From Nemertoderma westbladi (taxonomy: Eukaryota; Xenacoelomorpha; Nemertodermatida; Nemertodermatidae), in the NCBI GenBank assembly GCA_032718475.1, contig JAUCBJ010004350.1:1-64000 (forward strand): DNA of 64,000 nucleotides, in the 5' to 3' direction. Positions within the stretch are counted from its first letter, which is position 1. Each line of letters starts with the position of its first letter. The notes below the pieces were generated by a model. That model saw nothing but the letters and a program-made list of their open reading frames with translations, was not told the DNA's origin and made no database searches. The position numbers and the translations under genes were made by a program. Shown here in pieces: positions 11,601 through 26,600 of this stretch.

Positions 11601-14600
11601 ATTGTTCTACAAACCTTTATTATCATATTGCATGAAATTTGAAACACAACTAGTTCAACTCACCGTCAATGTCCTACAGTAATGAAGTTGGAATTTTCGA
11701 CTTTGCCTTTAATTTTTTTGTAACCATTTTAAAAAAGCGTCTTTTGCGAAATCGCACTCTCCGAATCGTAATGATATGATAAAATAACGTCTAATGTGAA
11801 GAATGGCCACGAAACGGAGGGTGCGATTTCGCAAAAGACACTTTTTCAAAACGCTTAAATAAAAAATGTATTTAAAGGATAAATCTAAAATTCCGGCTAA
11901 ATGGGGACAACTGAACGACGGTGAGTTGAGCTAAAGTCCATTTCTTTAAATTAGGCAGCAGCTTATTTTTTGCCATAAAACTTCGTGAGTTTTGATCGTA
12001 GTGAGGTGATTTGGGGCTCATTCTGTTCGGAATATAACGATTTTATTCAAATCCACGTCCAATTTTATGATTTTATTATGTTTTCTCATCCAAATGTGTC
12101 ATAAGAAAATGACACTCCGTCTCTATTACGGGAATACGGGTCGTGGTGTATTTAAATTAATACAATTTTGGTTTTTAATTAAACTTAATACAATAACCTA
12201 GCTAAGCAGTGTGACAACAAAACAGTCAATAATTAGGTTGTCAAATACTACGTGTACAACCCCACATAATTACATTAAACTACAAACTGCTGCAATATAT
12301 TATTTATGAGGCCAAAACTAACCCAAATGCGGCAGAGACCGCGGCAATAACTTTATCCATACAATTAGATTCGAGTTTATCGCTCCTTAGAATCCGCAGT
12401 ACAACCTTGCAACAGAGTTCAGATAGAGAGATGGATGGGTTATTGGTGTCATTTACAGCTTTACTGAGGGAAGCCAATGCGCGTCGCAATAATGTTGTCC
12501 GTGGTAGTTGTGGGAGAGTTTCATTCGAGAATAATAACAGGAGGACGGTTGCTAGGGACCTGCAGGAATATGCATTGAATCGACTCTATTGAGGTAACAT
12601 TAATACCTCTTCTGTTTCGGGCTTACCGGACATAAAAAGTACTAACAATAAAACGCACTATGATTAATAGTGAAATAATTATACGTCTTCGGTTCTAAAC
12701 ATTAAATAAAAAAATGTATAGGAAAAAAACGCATATTTATTGTTTCTTGGGAAAGATTCATTGTCGACCATCCTCGGATTAGGGCATAAACGAGTAAGGC
12801 CCGGGTCACACATGAGCTTTTACTTTCAATTAAAATACATAATTATTGTAGCCTATGGGGACGATCACACATAAACAGTCAGCTTTCAAAATGCACTAGT
12901 CCTATGTTCTATCTAACTTGAAAGTTAAAAGCTGGCAATTCTAGCATTGACAGCCAATCGGAAGTAATGTTTATAAAATTATCAAGCAAGTGAAGTAAAA
13001 ACTATTTACATACTTGTGTGTAAAGTAGCACTTTACAGTGTGATGATCCGAGTGGCTTTGTTACACGAACGAACGTTAGTGAGTGAGTGAAAATAAAGCC
13101 ACGAGGATCAGAACACTGTAAAGTATACTTTGCAACAAGTATGTATGTATGTAGTTTTATTCCAAAATTTTAACATTACGAAATGATTGTACATATACAT
13201 TATAAGTGATAGAAACTGCACAAATGATATTAGTTGCTGTATAAATAATTGTAAAAATGACATAAATTATGTAATAAATAAGTTAGCTTATATTTATGGT
13301 GGCGTTTGGAGCCATGTTATAATAATATAGCTAGGCCCTACTGGTTATTAATAGTTATACCCCGCCTACCGGTAGGTAATGCAGTAGGCCTATCTGGCTG
13401 TCAGGCAAATACCACCTATTGTTTACGTGGTAACCAATGACGGCGTTAAGTAATATCCACTAATGGGACATTACTTAACTACTAACACCAAATACAATAC
13501 TAAATGTACAGGCCAATACAATACTGTAATCTCCTCAAAAGTTGTAAAGTGCTAAATAACAACTCGCTGTTAATACTAACGGCGTTGTGTAATGTTACAA
13601 TTTTGGAATAAAAATCCTTACCGGTAGGTATGCAAGGACCAAAGTATGTAACTAAAATATACTAAATGTAACCAAAGTATTGAATTTCGCATTCTATAGC
13701 CACACGTCCCAGCACACCTACCGGTAAGGTTTTTTACTTAACTTGCTTGACAATTAATTAAATAATTTTATTATAAATTAATATTAATGGTTCTTTAAGC
13801 GTTCATTTCAAAATAATAAAATAACCTATTCATCTGCCCAAGCTTTCCGATAACGCCGTAGGCCTACGACAACCTTTTTTTGATTGTCTGAACCCGATAT
13901 CGGCGTTTATTCCGCCGCCTGTGTAAGGAATATGCTACTAATATTACGTCATCGATTTCATTATCTATATTAAAAATTATTGCTTTAAATAAAATAATAA
14001 AAACACTTATAATCTATAATAATATTCAATAATTTTGATGAGCTGAAAGTTGAAAGTTTATGTGTAACCCGGGCCTAATTGAACTAATAATATATACCAC
14101 AAATAATTAAATTCATACGGTATTTAGGTATTAAAGTTAATTAATACAATTAATTATTAGATCGACGCCATTAAACTGACCTGTTCCATATTTTGCATTC
14201 TATAGCCACTTCTAGAACGCGCTCATACACGAGCGTTCCTACATCAGTCTCCATGGCAATGCTAAGAAATTGCTCGCAAGCATTGTAGTCGGAATCTGTG
14301 TGTAGTGATTCAACTACTGTTTCAAGGAAACGTTCGGTTACAGTAGAGGCGAATGCAGGATTCATTTCATTGGCTCGTTTTATAATAGAAGTAGCCTGCA
14401 TAATATCCAGCCAATGAAATACGCGTTTCTTAGGTAACATAGACTGCAGCTGAGGAAATATGTCATCCCACGTACTGTGACGTAATACGTGAGATATTGT
14501 GAAGGAAGTCGGTGTATCTGTGACGTCAGCGGCGCATTGAGATTTACAAAGATGTTTCAGGTCAAACGATAAATCGCTACCTACACATCGAGATAGATAG

Positions 14601-17600
14601 TGTTGGTAGACGACAGCGAGCGCGGGATAAGTCATCACTGTTTGGTGCAGGGCGGGAGCAAGCCGGGGTGTCCAACGGGGTTCGACCAATGGTAGGCAAG
14701 CAGTTAATAACTGACGAACACAATAGGTACAGTTAGGAGACGATGTATCACAACCAACCAATAGGGAACAAGCTGAGTGGCATAAGCTATTAATATTATC
14801 CAATGGGATCCAAGGTAGAAGGTGAACACAAACTGAAATTAATTTCTTTAAATGATCAAAATCAATAATCAAACTGAAATTAGTTGAAATTAACTCAGAA
14901 ATAAAAACCGCATATTTAGTTAAATATTTACAGAGTTTATGAGATTCCGGTAATAACAGAGCCAATTGGTCGATACAATAAATTAGGGTATCCTGATTGG
15001 TTGTTAGGTGCTGGTTGCCAAGAACAGAAACACTCTGGAATATATGAAATATAGAAGAGTCTTTGAGAATTAGTTTTACGAGACTAGCTACACGAGAAAC
15101 TTCTACTTGTTTAAGGATTATTTGGGATCGCAAGGCTGATAAAATGAATCTATTAAGTTGTTCGCAGATGGAATCGTTGTTGAAACGTTTTCTAACGTAG
15201 ATCAAAGACGAAGCGTAGATAAATGGGTCACCATGGTAATAGATCGAGCTCAACTCGAGATTCGTCAAATATTTATGAGATACACACTTGGGACACGAGT
15301 TAGCGATATTAACGAGAAATAATTGCACCGATTTAGAACACATAGAATTATCTTTCATTTCGTTTCGAAGGTTCGCCAAGTGGTTTTGGAACACCGACTT
15401 TGTGTGTTTCACACCGAGAGATGCTTCTAAGTCACCGTCTGATTTCAGAATAAATTCGACGACAGAGCAGAAAACCGAAGTACTACGTGTCTCATCCTGA
15501 TTTCGTCTCATAGAAACGATTAAGTCATCGTCTGTACCAAAGACTGCAATAGAGTCAACGAGAATGCAAGATAAGTAATAGTCAACCGAACTGCAACTTG
15601 TTATGTCATTACTATGGTGATCTATGACGTAAGTGAATAAACTAAAAGGATGCACCTGCGTATTCTGTTCCTTAGCAACGGCTAGGAATGTGGAAATAAA
15701 CCTGGCAAATTCAAATAGGTTCCTATTAATAAGAGCGAGATTATCCGACCAGATGGATAGAGATAACGTGTTACCATAGCAACACCCGCGAAACAAGTCG
15801 TCTACAGCGGATTTTATCGCGGTGGATTTATTTTTATTGCCGACCTCGATGAGGTGACAGAGAACCAGATTTCGTACCCAAGTTGTGTAGTTAGGTTCAG
15901 CACCGGCGGTGTTTAACGGCGGATGCCGCGCCAAAACACCGACAACGGTGCGAAACAACACGTAGGTTGAGGCCTGCGAGTTAACTGCGTCAACGTCGCT
16001 ATAGCTCTCCACGGTAGCGGCGAGGTTCGCTAGACTTTCTCCAAGAAGTGACTTCAAGTTATGGCGCCGGGAAGAGGATATGCCTAACAGATTGCAGAGC
16101 GTCGCAGTTGAACAGCCCTGGTCTAATACATCGACGTCGGTGGTGGTGTGATCCTTGGTGCAGTCATGGAGAACCTCGTCAGTATCGACCACATGTTCCG
16201 CGATGTCGTAAACAGTAAACTCATCGTCGTCAACCAGTCCAACATCAACCAAGTCCAACTGCCTGTCAATCATACTGCCGGATATCTTAGCAACAATATC
16301 AGTTAGAATCTCTGGTAGCATAGCGCCGTCGGGTATTCTTTCATCTATAGCGGAAACCAACTCTTTCTGGAACAAGGCGATATCCGAGGCAGTGTACCCT
16401 CTGTCTTCGATAATATGCACTTCCCTCACAAGTTTGTTCACCAGACCCATAGCGTTGGCAATAAGCTTAGAAGTGCTAAGCCGAACGCAGGAATTCTTAT
16501 TCTAAAACATAATAACAATATTAAATGAGGATTTACAATATATCTAAATGATATTATATTTTATCTAAATGTTGATGATAATATTTCATAATGAAGAGAC
16601 TTTCGTGTCGCATAATACGAAAAAAAAGTTTTACATATCGTATCAAACGATTTTCCCACTTTTAGTGAACTATATATATACAGTCTATTCATACAATTAC
16701 TGTTTAACAATTAAATTGTATATTTTTGCATTCAAATTTAATGCAGTAAAATGCCTATAATAATTTTTAATAATAACAATAAACAATAAATTAAATTAAA
16801 CCTAGCCTATAAAATAAAATGAACCAATATCCACAACATACTAAGATAATTAAATTTATTTAGAAAAGTCGGAGAATAATTAATAGTGGAGTGGCTTAGT
16901 GGAAAAAATTGTGACAAAGGTGCCAAAAGGTTTTTTTGTGAGTAACGTTGGGTATATAATAAGATCACAAAATCCTATGCTACAAAAAATATTTGAAGCG
17001 GAGCATATTATATTTGTTGTAACATGGAAATCATGGAAAAATGGAAAAATAAAGAAATTTGGCATATATATAATAGAAACCAAATAAAAGTATTTACAGT
17101 AACCCACATTAATTAAATTGCTATATCTCGGTTTTTTAAATGTATCAAAAATAACCCCAATAGTTTATATCGTGACCAAAGAGCCAGAACAACACTCACC
17201 AAAAAATGGGCTTTCGAGAAAAATGCAAAAAACCTTCTCAATTCCCTCTATATGGATCCCGTCTCCTAATTTTTTCGAGAGAGGTCTGGGAAGATACAAT
17301 GATACATTTTATAATATTGGCTAGCATTCAGAATAAATTTTGTTAATGAAAAAAACTGTTTTTTTCGTTATTTTCCAAAGAGGCAAAACAACACATACTG
17401 AAATTGAACATTAACTCTAGTCTGTGTGTGTTGTTTTACCTCTAACGGTTTTCAACGTTTATGTTGTGAGGGTTGTTCTGGTTTTCCATATCGCCTAAAC
17501 GGACTGACATACAAGTCTAGGATTTTAACATAAGATGTAGAACGCCATCTTGAGTAATTTTGGTGAAAAATTTTTTTGAAAAATTGTGGTATGTGTTGAA

Positions 17601-20600
17601 GTTATGGCTCTATCCTCTATGGTCACTATATATATAACGAATCAATATTTTGGGGAAACAAGGGTGATTTAGGTCGACAAAGCAGATGGGATGGGTTAAA
17701 TGCCCCATTTAGTAGCGAAGTTTTGTTAAATACGCTTGTACCATGGAATACTAAATATACATTATATTGTATTGTACCAATGGTATTGTTATTGTACCAA
17801 ATTGATAATAAAAGATAATAAAACGTATTAAATGATTAGATCAATAAATTGGAGTTGAGCTGTTAATGCAATATCATGGTTTTGTTCAGAAAATGGAAAA
17901 AATGAGAAAGCGCGTCACCGGGGGTTGAACCAGCGCTATACGTACGTTTCAGCCTATCAGACCTCATCAGAGGCGCTAACCAGTTCAGCCACTTGTCCCT
18001 GACATTCACTATCCCACCTAATCCACTTCTATTGAACAGGCAGTCTTAAGTTGCAAATATCCTATCTCTAACAGCGGACCTAACGGCCTCAAGTATGCTA
18101 GAGTGAAACAGGAGGGAAGTACAAATAAATAAATATTCAGCTCGAGTATTGCTGCCAGGTGATGGATGTTAAATATATAAATTGCGTATTTTCTTAAAAT
18201 TACATTCCTATCTATCGGGTCCCTTCCGATAACCAAACAGCGCGTGACAGGATGTAATTAATACATAATTTACAGTAATTTTTAACTACAAACCTTTAAT
18301 CCGTTTATTACTAATTCTGTGGTAAACGCCTTTGGTAAGCAGGTGTTTATGGAAACTGATACTAATTTCATAATAGGAATTCCGACAGCATTTGAGAGAA
18401 CAGGGTGACACTCCTTGAGGACAATTAGAGATGCGATCTAGAAATTAATAATGGAGATTTTAAATCTGCAAGCAGCTTTCTCATATCTCATATATGAGAA
18501 ACCCATATATATTTCAGAACTAGATTTTCTCATGAAGAAGGCCCCTCTATTTTAATTCTCCGCTAACTTTAACTTAAATGAGTTGAAATTTGGTACACTT
18601 GTTCAGAATACTTTTGTCCATAAATCTTCTGAACAAATTTTTGTTCAAATGTAATTAAAAATTTTGTTACAAATTCCCTGAACACACTGATAGAATAAGA
18701 CAGGAACATTCGCATGGGCTCATTGGCGCTCATTGATGCAGTTATTACTATTACCTCCCCTGTAAACTGTGCTTTATATGATAATCTACGAACAGTGGAA
18801 TAAAGTTATCCTATTAAAATCCAAATTAATTTGGATCGACAAAATACTGTTATATACCTAGTGTTTAAAATACGGGATCCCGATCCTGAAAAATCGGGAT
18901 CCAAGTGAAAAATGTAATCTCGGTCCCAATCCCGACATTTTTTGAACGGGATCCCGAAGTATAAATAGTTGAGTAAATTTATTGAAAATCCGATGAATAG
19001 TTGAACCAGAAGAGAAATCTATTGATCATATCGAATAGTTAGATTGATGGATGTCAGTTAACCATCCGGTAACAATTGTTGTGGGATTGATGTGTATTTG
19101 ATGTATGTGGTGTATGTGTATGATGAGTAATTTTATCATTTCCGAAAGGTGTTGATATAGTATGGGTGCCAAGAACTCCTCATATCTCGAAAACTACTGG
19201 AGCTATTCAATTTTTATTTGTCTCATCTGAAAGAGGTCATAATTTTAGTTAGGGACAAGTACTTTCGACGCATATTGTTTCAGGCATTCTATCTAAGAGA
19301 AAAAACGGGCCCACTAAATTTAGGGGCTTTGCTGCAGCTTGGCGGGTCGTATCTATTATAGTAGGTCATGCCTCAATAATTGATTTAATTAAAAATACTT
19401 AAATAATTAATTAGCTCATATTGAGACGGGGGGGGGGGGGATTGGCGCAAATCCCATCTCGGCGAATTAATATCTGGTCGCAAATTAATAATGTTATTAG
19501 CAATTTAAGAGAAACAAGTATTTCAACCAACGGGCGTATTTTAGCACGACCAGTATTTCCATGTATTTAAAAAAATTGTATATTATAAATTATTATTTTC
19601 GCGTTCTATTAACTAAACCTTGTTAAACAGATGAACTGCGCGATACCAAGATGTGTGATGCCGTGGCTGCCATGGTAACTCCATGTCCGACAGACAGGTG
19701 TGTATGAGACTGGGGGTAGCAACCAAGGCCTCAGCAACCAGTAGCGCTACCAATGGGTCATGTAGTTTTGGCTTCAATGCGACAATAAAGCGTTTTAGAT
19801 TGTAATTATTCTCCCTGTTAAATAAAATATTCGCAGTAAATAATATTAAAGATAGGTAATATATTGTAGCAGTTCGAAAGTTGATTTTCTTGTTTTTCTT
19901 GGGAGCTATTATATTTTTTTATCTTCAGAGAAATAATTTAAATTATCTTGTCAAAATGAAAAAATTTTTCTTATTTATTTTCTGAAAAATTAAAGTGTAA
20001 ATAAATATTTAATATACTGTACATTAACTATTACGATATTATGTTATTTCCAGATTAATATTAAAGTGATACCATCTTCTCTGTCGCAGCTATTCTTAGA
20101 AGGTCACTGTCACTTTAAACAGGCAAAAGTTTAGCAAAATCTTTAAATGTTCATATCTTTTGATTGCGTGAACGAAATCCGACAATCAATTTTGGGCTTG
20201 TTTTGTAGCTCTTGATAACGTTTGTATGGGTTTTCTCAAAAAATATTACCGAACTTTGAAGGTTCACTATTACTGGTAAATGAGTTCTAGTGGCACAAAT
20301 ACGAGCCCATTTTGAAGATAATTTTATGTGCTTTTTATAACCAATTGATGTGACCATATCATCTCCTATGGCGAAGCTATTGCCAAGAATGTAACACCAA
20401 CTCGGTAAATAACATAAAAATGTAGATCGTGAACTCAATTTTCGAGGTGATGGAAAATTGATAGCGTTGATGTGTTTATATTGAGTCACCACTATTTTAA
20501 ATACTTCCAAGGTACTCACTCAACCATGAAATAAATCACATTCGATAGAAATCAACTGTTTGTTCCACGCCGAGCCTTAAATCAATCTACTTTGGATAAC

Positions 20601-23600
20601 CGTTTGTAGACCGCGGAAAATGTAGACGTTGGGAAAACTCACAGAAAGAAACTTCGCCCAAGATCTACAACATTCATATCCAAAGTCTACAATTCAGTTC
20701 TAGTTCGGAATGCGTTTTATTCAAAGTCTACAACGACTTCTACTTTACATAGAAATAATCTGCTGTACTCTACTGACTTGTCAAGCTCTACAAAACGATT
20801 GAATCCTTTGGGGGGTAATTTTAAATTTTGTTATTGTGTACGTTATATGTGCTACGTATTAGTGTTGTTATTGTTATTGTTGCCCGACCATTTTATATGC
20901 CCGTCCATTTTATGTCAACATGTGTACTGTTCATCGTGTTAACGCTGCTCTATCATCATATACAAGGCGCTTATATTATGTATCTCGGTTATTGATATGT
21001 ATCTCGGTGTATTATGTACTATCAAATCTGACCATCCTTTGTCCGACCATTTTATATGCCCGACCATTTTATGTAAACATAATGGTATTATGTATCTTGG
21101 TTAGTGTTATGCTTATTGGCAGTTTGTACTATCGTTTGCCACATATAAATTCTATTAATTTATCAATAAAGCCGCCGGGGCCTAAACCGGATGTTGAATT
21201 GAAAAATTGTACGTGCACTACTGGGTATACATTTTTTCAACAGCAATTTTTTTGTTTCCTTTTAAAAAAAATGTTCTTGAGCATATTATCTATTCATTCA
21301 TTCATTCAAAATTTCATTCATTCAAAGTTTTGTTCTAGAACAAATATTATTTGTTCTAGAACAAAAAATACAAAAAAAACTAGCTAATTTGTAAATTTTG
21401 TTAATTTTTATTCTATGTTATCTTTGTATCACATATTTAAAAAAATCACTAGCTACAATGAAAATTTGTAGTTGTTAGTAATTGTTTTTAACACTTACTA
21501 ATCAAATAAAAAACACCACAAAATAACATTTTTTTAAATGTTCTAGAACAAAAAATATTTGTTCTAGAACATTACTTTTTACAAAAATAAATAGACGAAA
21601 TGTTCTAGAACTTTTACATTTTTTTTTAAAAGACTAGCTTTGATAACTTCAAATGCAAAGGTTTCATTCAGCGTTAAAAACCCTTGTTTATTTATGTAAA
21701 CCTCCCTCGCTGCGCGCGCTCGGTGCATGGATAAGCTCGGGTCAAAACGCTGAAAGTGCTACTTTGAACACAACGATATAAATAGTTATTAATAGTATAA
21801 TAAGGTTTGAACTAAAATCGTGATTCTGACTTTATGTTTTGTCAATTTCATTATTAACTAGATGTTTTATATTGAACGCAATTTCGGAAATTAATAGGCC
21901 TACATTTTCAGTTTTAACTCACACAATATAATACTTCCTGCTATTTTGCCAATTTCATTCACATTCTGAAAACACAAAGGAAAGAAAACCCAAGTAGAGT
22001 AAACACTAGAAACAAGTGATTCCTTCTTAGTTCTGTTTAAGTGGTTCTGTGACTTGGTTCTTGTATACGGGCGAAGTATACTTTTCCGAAGTTTCCTAGA
22101 AAAAAACATATTTCCGGTCCTACATGTAATTCTATTGTTTTTTTTTGTCTTTATACTAGAACATTAGTCATTATTTAGCTGAGCGTTTAAAACCATCCAT
22201 CTTGTTTAATCAACGGGCGTAATTAATATTCTAGAATTTAGTAAAAAAAAATTCGAATTAATTTGATTTACTTGTCAAAATGTATACCTTTGAATTTTAA
22301 TAATGTCTTTGGCAATTTTTGTTTAAATTTAAAACGGTAAACGCGCCTGTTGTAGCTAAATAATTTGAAAATAGTAAAATCCGACCCGGCCAGCTTGTCC
22401 TGTCTTCATACCAAATTTCGTAGCATTTGATTGAAATTTGATTAAAATTAGGGGGGGGGGGGTCCAAAATTCTAAAACAGGTTGTTACATTAATATTGTT
22501 GTATTAATGGTGTAGAGTACGTAATACATAGGAATATGGGATCACCCAAAACATCACTCCCATACAAGTTAGTGAAAAAAACGGCATTGCAATACTTTGA
22601 GATATCTTTAGGTAGTTCTAGAACGTTTTAATAATATTAAATAAAGTTTTGTTTATTGTTTAAACGAGCGAACGATAATTCTTTCAACCTTTGAACCCCA
22701 ATACATTATTGTTTCTAAACGAAACCCTGTTTTTTGTAATCCTTGTTTCAAATGTCAAGCAATAGGATAAAGATTTGATGAAAAATTTGGGGAGAGGGGT
22801 CCCTGTCATCAAAAAATTACACTACATTACGGGTCATGGTGTACATTTCATAAGTTTTATCATAATAAAGATCATTTTAACAGTTAGAATTTGACATACA
22901 TCCACTGTGAATACTAGTCAAAGTTTGACCCTCAAGTTAGATGGCAAATTTCGACTGCATGACCTATAGAGACCGGCTTAATTTCAACGTATTTAATGTA
23001 ATAATAATATATACTAAATGTTATAATGTATATTGTGATTAATTATCGTTTAACAGAAAAACAAATAATTATGTCTAAAAGCAACAAATATGGGCGTTTC
23101 AACCAACCCTAAATTAGTCTCGCACAAACTATCACCACGTGGACTCAGCTCGTACAACCTTTCATCTCGTGCAATCTATCCCGGGCGAACTACACAAGAA
23201 GCAACAAGATGGACTACCCTGCTAGCAACATCGATATCTCCAACGAAACAACCGACTTAAAACGTGCTTCTAGTTCTCAATGTTATTTGTTCAAACAAAA
23301 ATTCGACAGGAAGTTTCACATGCCAGAGTTTTATAGTGGCGTAAAGTTAGCGGATAAACCATTTAAGGCGGGAAGTATGACTCCCATAGATAGACGTCAG
23401 TCTGCCGACGATATACAGGACAATAACAAACAATGGATAATGACATTGGTTGAAACCGCTGTAATAGTCTTAACCCCTATTTACACCATCGCTTTAATTT
23501 ACTTTACTTTAGACGAAATTCCGCCTAAACAATCTGATTCTTGGCTAGAAATGTTAACTAGCCAGATTGGGTATTAAATGTAATGCTATAACAACATAAT

Positions 23601-26600
23601 TATAAATTTAAATTATGTAACTTAATTTAATATTTATATTTATTGCTAATATGCGATAAGCAAAGCATAAAGATTACTTGAACAAAACAAGAAATATACC
23701 GTAATCAATTTTGAAACTTACTTTTTAATTGTATTTTATATAAATTGAGATTTCAGCACATTGTTACACCCACGTGTAAATTTCTAATATAAATTTTAAA
23801 GTTTCTATTATTTACATTGTTCTGCTTCGTATGTCCCCCAAATGTTGTTTACCTTCTCAGTAACGATGTATACCTAGGTTCCACCTTGGTGTAGTGGTTG
23901 CATTGAATTCACATCTCCCGTAGGTCGTGGGTTCGATCCTCACATGGGCCAGGGCAGTTTTCGTTTCGGCACGAATGCTTTAAAGGGACCAGCCAGGGCG
24001 CATCTCTGCCTTGCATCCTTAAGTGGTAGCTAAATGAGTACTGGAGTTTCCTCTGGGGAGTAAAGTTCAGGGGGGACCGCACTGGAAATAAGTCGTCAAA
24101 CTTTGTGCGTAATCCCTGGCCTAGTGGCCGAAGAAAATTTACTTTTTTTTATGTAGTCAACTAAACTAACATTATCTCTCCTATAAGGTATTTGTTATGA
24201 ACTCAGTGATTTCCTACACACACAAACACTAAATATCCAGTGATACCCAGCAAATAATTATTATTATTATATTTTTATTATTATTAATAAATAAGTTGAT
24301 AAAAAATTAATAAATAAAAAAAAATACTTAGCAACAAAGAAACGCAACAAGGAACTTCTTTGAAATAGTGTTGCGGCCTATAGGATGGAATGTTACAAAG
24401 CAATAACTAACATGTAACAATAAACTTCTAGAAAGTCTTGTGTACGGGTATTCTTCATTGATGTTTAGCCATTGTGATTATACACTGCGTGTAAGATTAT
24501 TTAGGACCATACAATAAATAATTGTTTCAGTAATTGCAAAAATTATATTAATCTCATTAATATTTCCTAAACATTACAATATTAAAGCTAAATATATAAT
24601 TCAGAACGCCGATAGATAGACATAAAGTAACAAAAACACTCGTGTGTGTGTAAATTTATGTACCGAGCGAGCGTAGCGAGGGGGTTTACATAAATATACA
24701 TAGGTCATAAATGTGAGTAGTGCCCTTTTCACACAATGATGTACCGGTACATAATGAATGTCGGAACTTTAATTACAACAATCGACCAAAAATGTATAAC
24801 AATTAAGTATTTTAAATAATACTTAATTGTTATATTACGCACAAAGTCTGACGACTTATTTCCAGTGCGGTCCCCCCAGAACTTTACTCCCCAGAGGAAA
24901 CTCCAGTACTCATTTAGCTACCACTTAAGGATGCAAGGCAGAGATGCGCCCTGGCTGGTCCCTTTAAAGCATTCGTCCCGAAATGAAAACTGCCCTGGCC
25001 CATGTGAGGATCGAAACCACGACCTACAGGAGATGTGAATTCAATGCAACCACGACACCAAGGTGGAACCAACATACATGGTTTTTAACATGGAGAAAAT
25101 TATATAAACAATAATTATCAACACGTTATTTCAAAACCAAGATCCGTGTGACAAAGTCAAATTAATTATGTATTAGGAGGTGAGTGGTTCACTAGCTGTA
25201 CACTTATTATTGAATGTAACATTATCTAACAAACACCGTTTATATTTAATTAAGTATAAACAGTTCATAGTATATCATTAGCTTATATAGTTTTTTGTTT
25301 CGCATGAGGTGGGATTTAAGGACCTGCGGAATTTAAAAAGTCCCCCAACCATAACGCTTTGTATTTCCCTCTAACGGCAAAATAAGTGTTTTTATTTCTC
25401 TGTCGAATATATAATATACCGGTATCTATATGAACAAATGAATTACCCACTAAACACCATTATTGTTCGTAAATTTAATTCACAGCTAATGATTTGTAAT
25501 GATACAATACAAAGCTCAACTAAGGTCTTTAATAAACCTAAGAAAGCAATTAACAACTAACACATACTATATAGTAAGTTTTTAGCTAAGGTAATAGGCC
25601 TATAGACAATAATTAATCTATTATTCAGCAATGTGGTATCGGACCCAAGTGGATATATGAAAGCCATAGATAGGAGGGGAGGGGGGGGGGGGGGGGGACT
25701 GGACGCAATAAAAATTCATCCCTCTCCAGGGGAAATTGGACGCAAATAACAGCTGATAACTCTTAAAAATAAAACTGTAACCTGTTCTATTGTGTTTAGT
25801 TTATTGTTTTGGTTAAAATAACGTGCCACCGTAACCTGTTCCTTTCCCTAAATTTAGAATTTAACATTGAGTCGGGATAATAATTCGCAAAGGTGAGATT
25901 TGCGCCCAGCCCCCCTATATTAAGACGTTATAATATTCCAGGACCAAATTTCATGATCAATATTTTTCGATATCATTTTCTACATTACAGGACTTAATTG
26001 TTGGTTTGTTCTACATCAAAGAACCAAATTTGTTGAAATTCCGCGGAAACATAAAAATGATGTGAGTAAATTATCTGTTTGGGGTCCAATAACTCCATAA
26101 ATCCAGATAAGAAACGAGTAAACGCACCTACATAGTAAGAATATACGTAAACGGTACTCTAGTAGTCCCCAATAGAAGCCAACATTTCTTCTATTAACTT
26201 TATACACCGACATTTCCTTATTCAGCTCTATAAATCTAAGAGACAGATTTTACCAAAAATCATGTACATATACCTTATTCTGGCAGTTAAGTTAAAAAAA
26301 ATATAACCGGTTTATATTAAATTCAGATTTTTCACCCACCTGATTCTTTCCAACATACTATTCGGGACTATTATTACTATTATATTACATCAATTACATC
26401 GAAAATCATGATCGGGGAGATACAAGCACATGGTAAAACATTGTTTGAAGGTTCACACATTGAATATAAGATACCGTCATAATTAATTATTAAAATATTA
26501 GAATAATCCCTTGTAGTAGTCAGCAAGTTCCACTTACATTATGAGTTGAGTAAATTTATAACAAACTAAACAAGAAATACGACGGCATGATATAATATAC

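Noticed and set aside
17914-18005. Functional tRNA gene on the minus strand
   Set aside because: Box spacing is plausible, but no acceptor stem of 7 pairs could be drawn.
20151-20519. 122-codon minus-strand frame as a URB1 exon
   Set aside because: It has no URB1-like sequence, and the URB1 chain is complete in phase between exons 4 and 5 without it.
23876-23960. Functional tRNA gene
   Set aside because: Both pol III boxes are present, but the arms do not pair into a cloverleaf, the body continues as a SINE, and near-identical dispersed copies exist.
26016-26213. Minus-strand segment (TRFLSGFMELLDPK in one frame) as a URB1 exon
   Set aside because: The reading phase does not fit, and the expected URB1 segment was found instead at 19619-19814.
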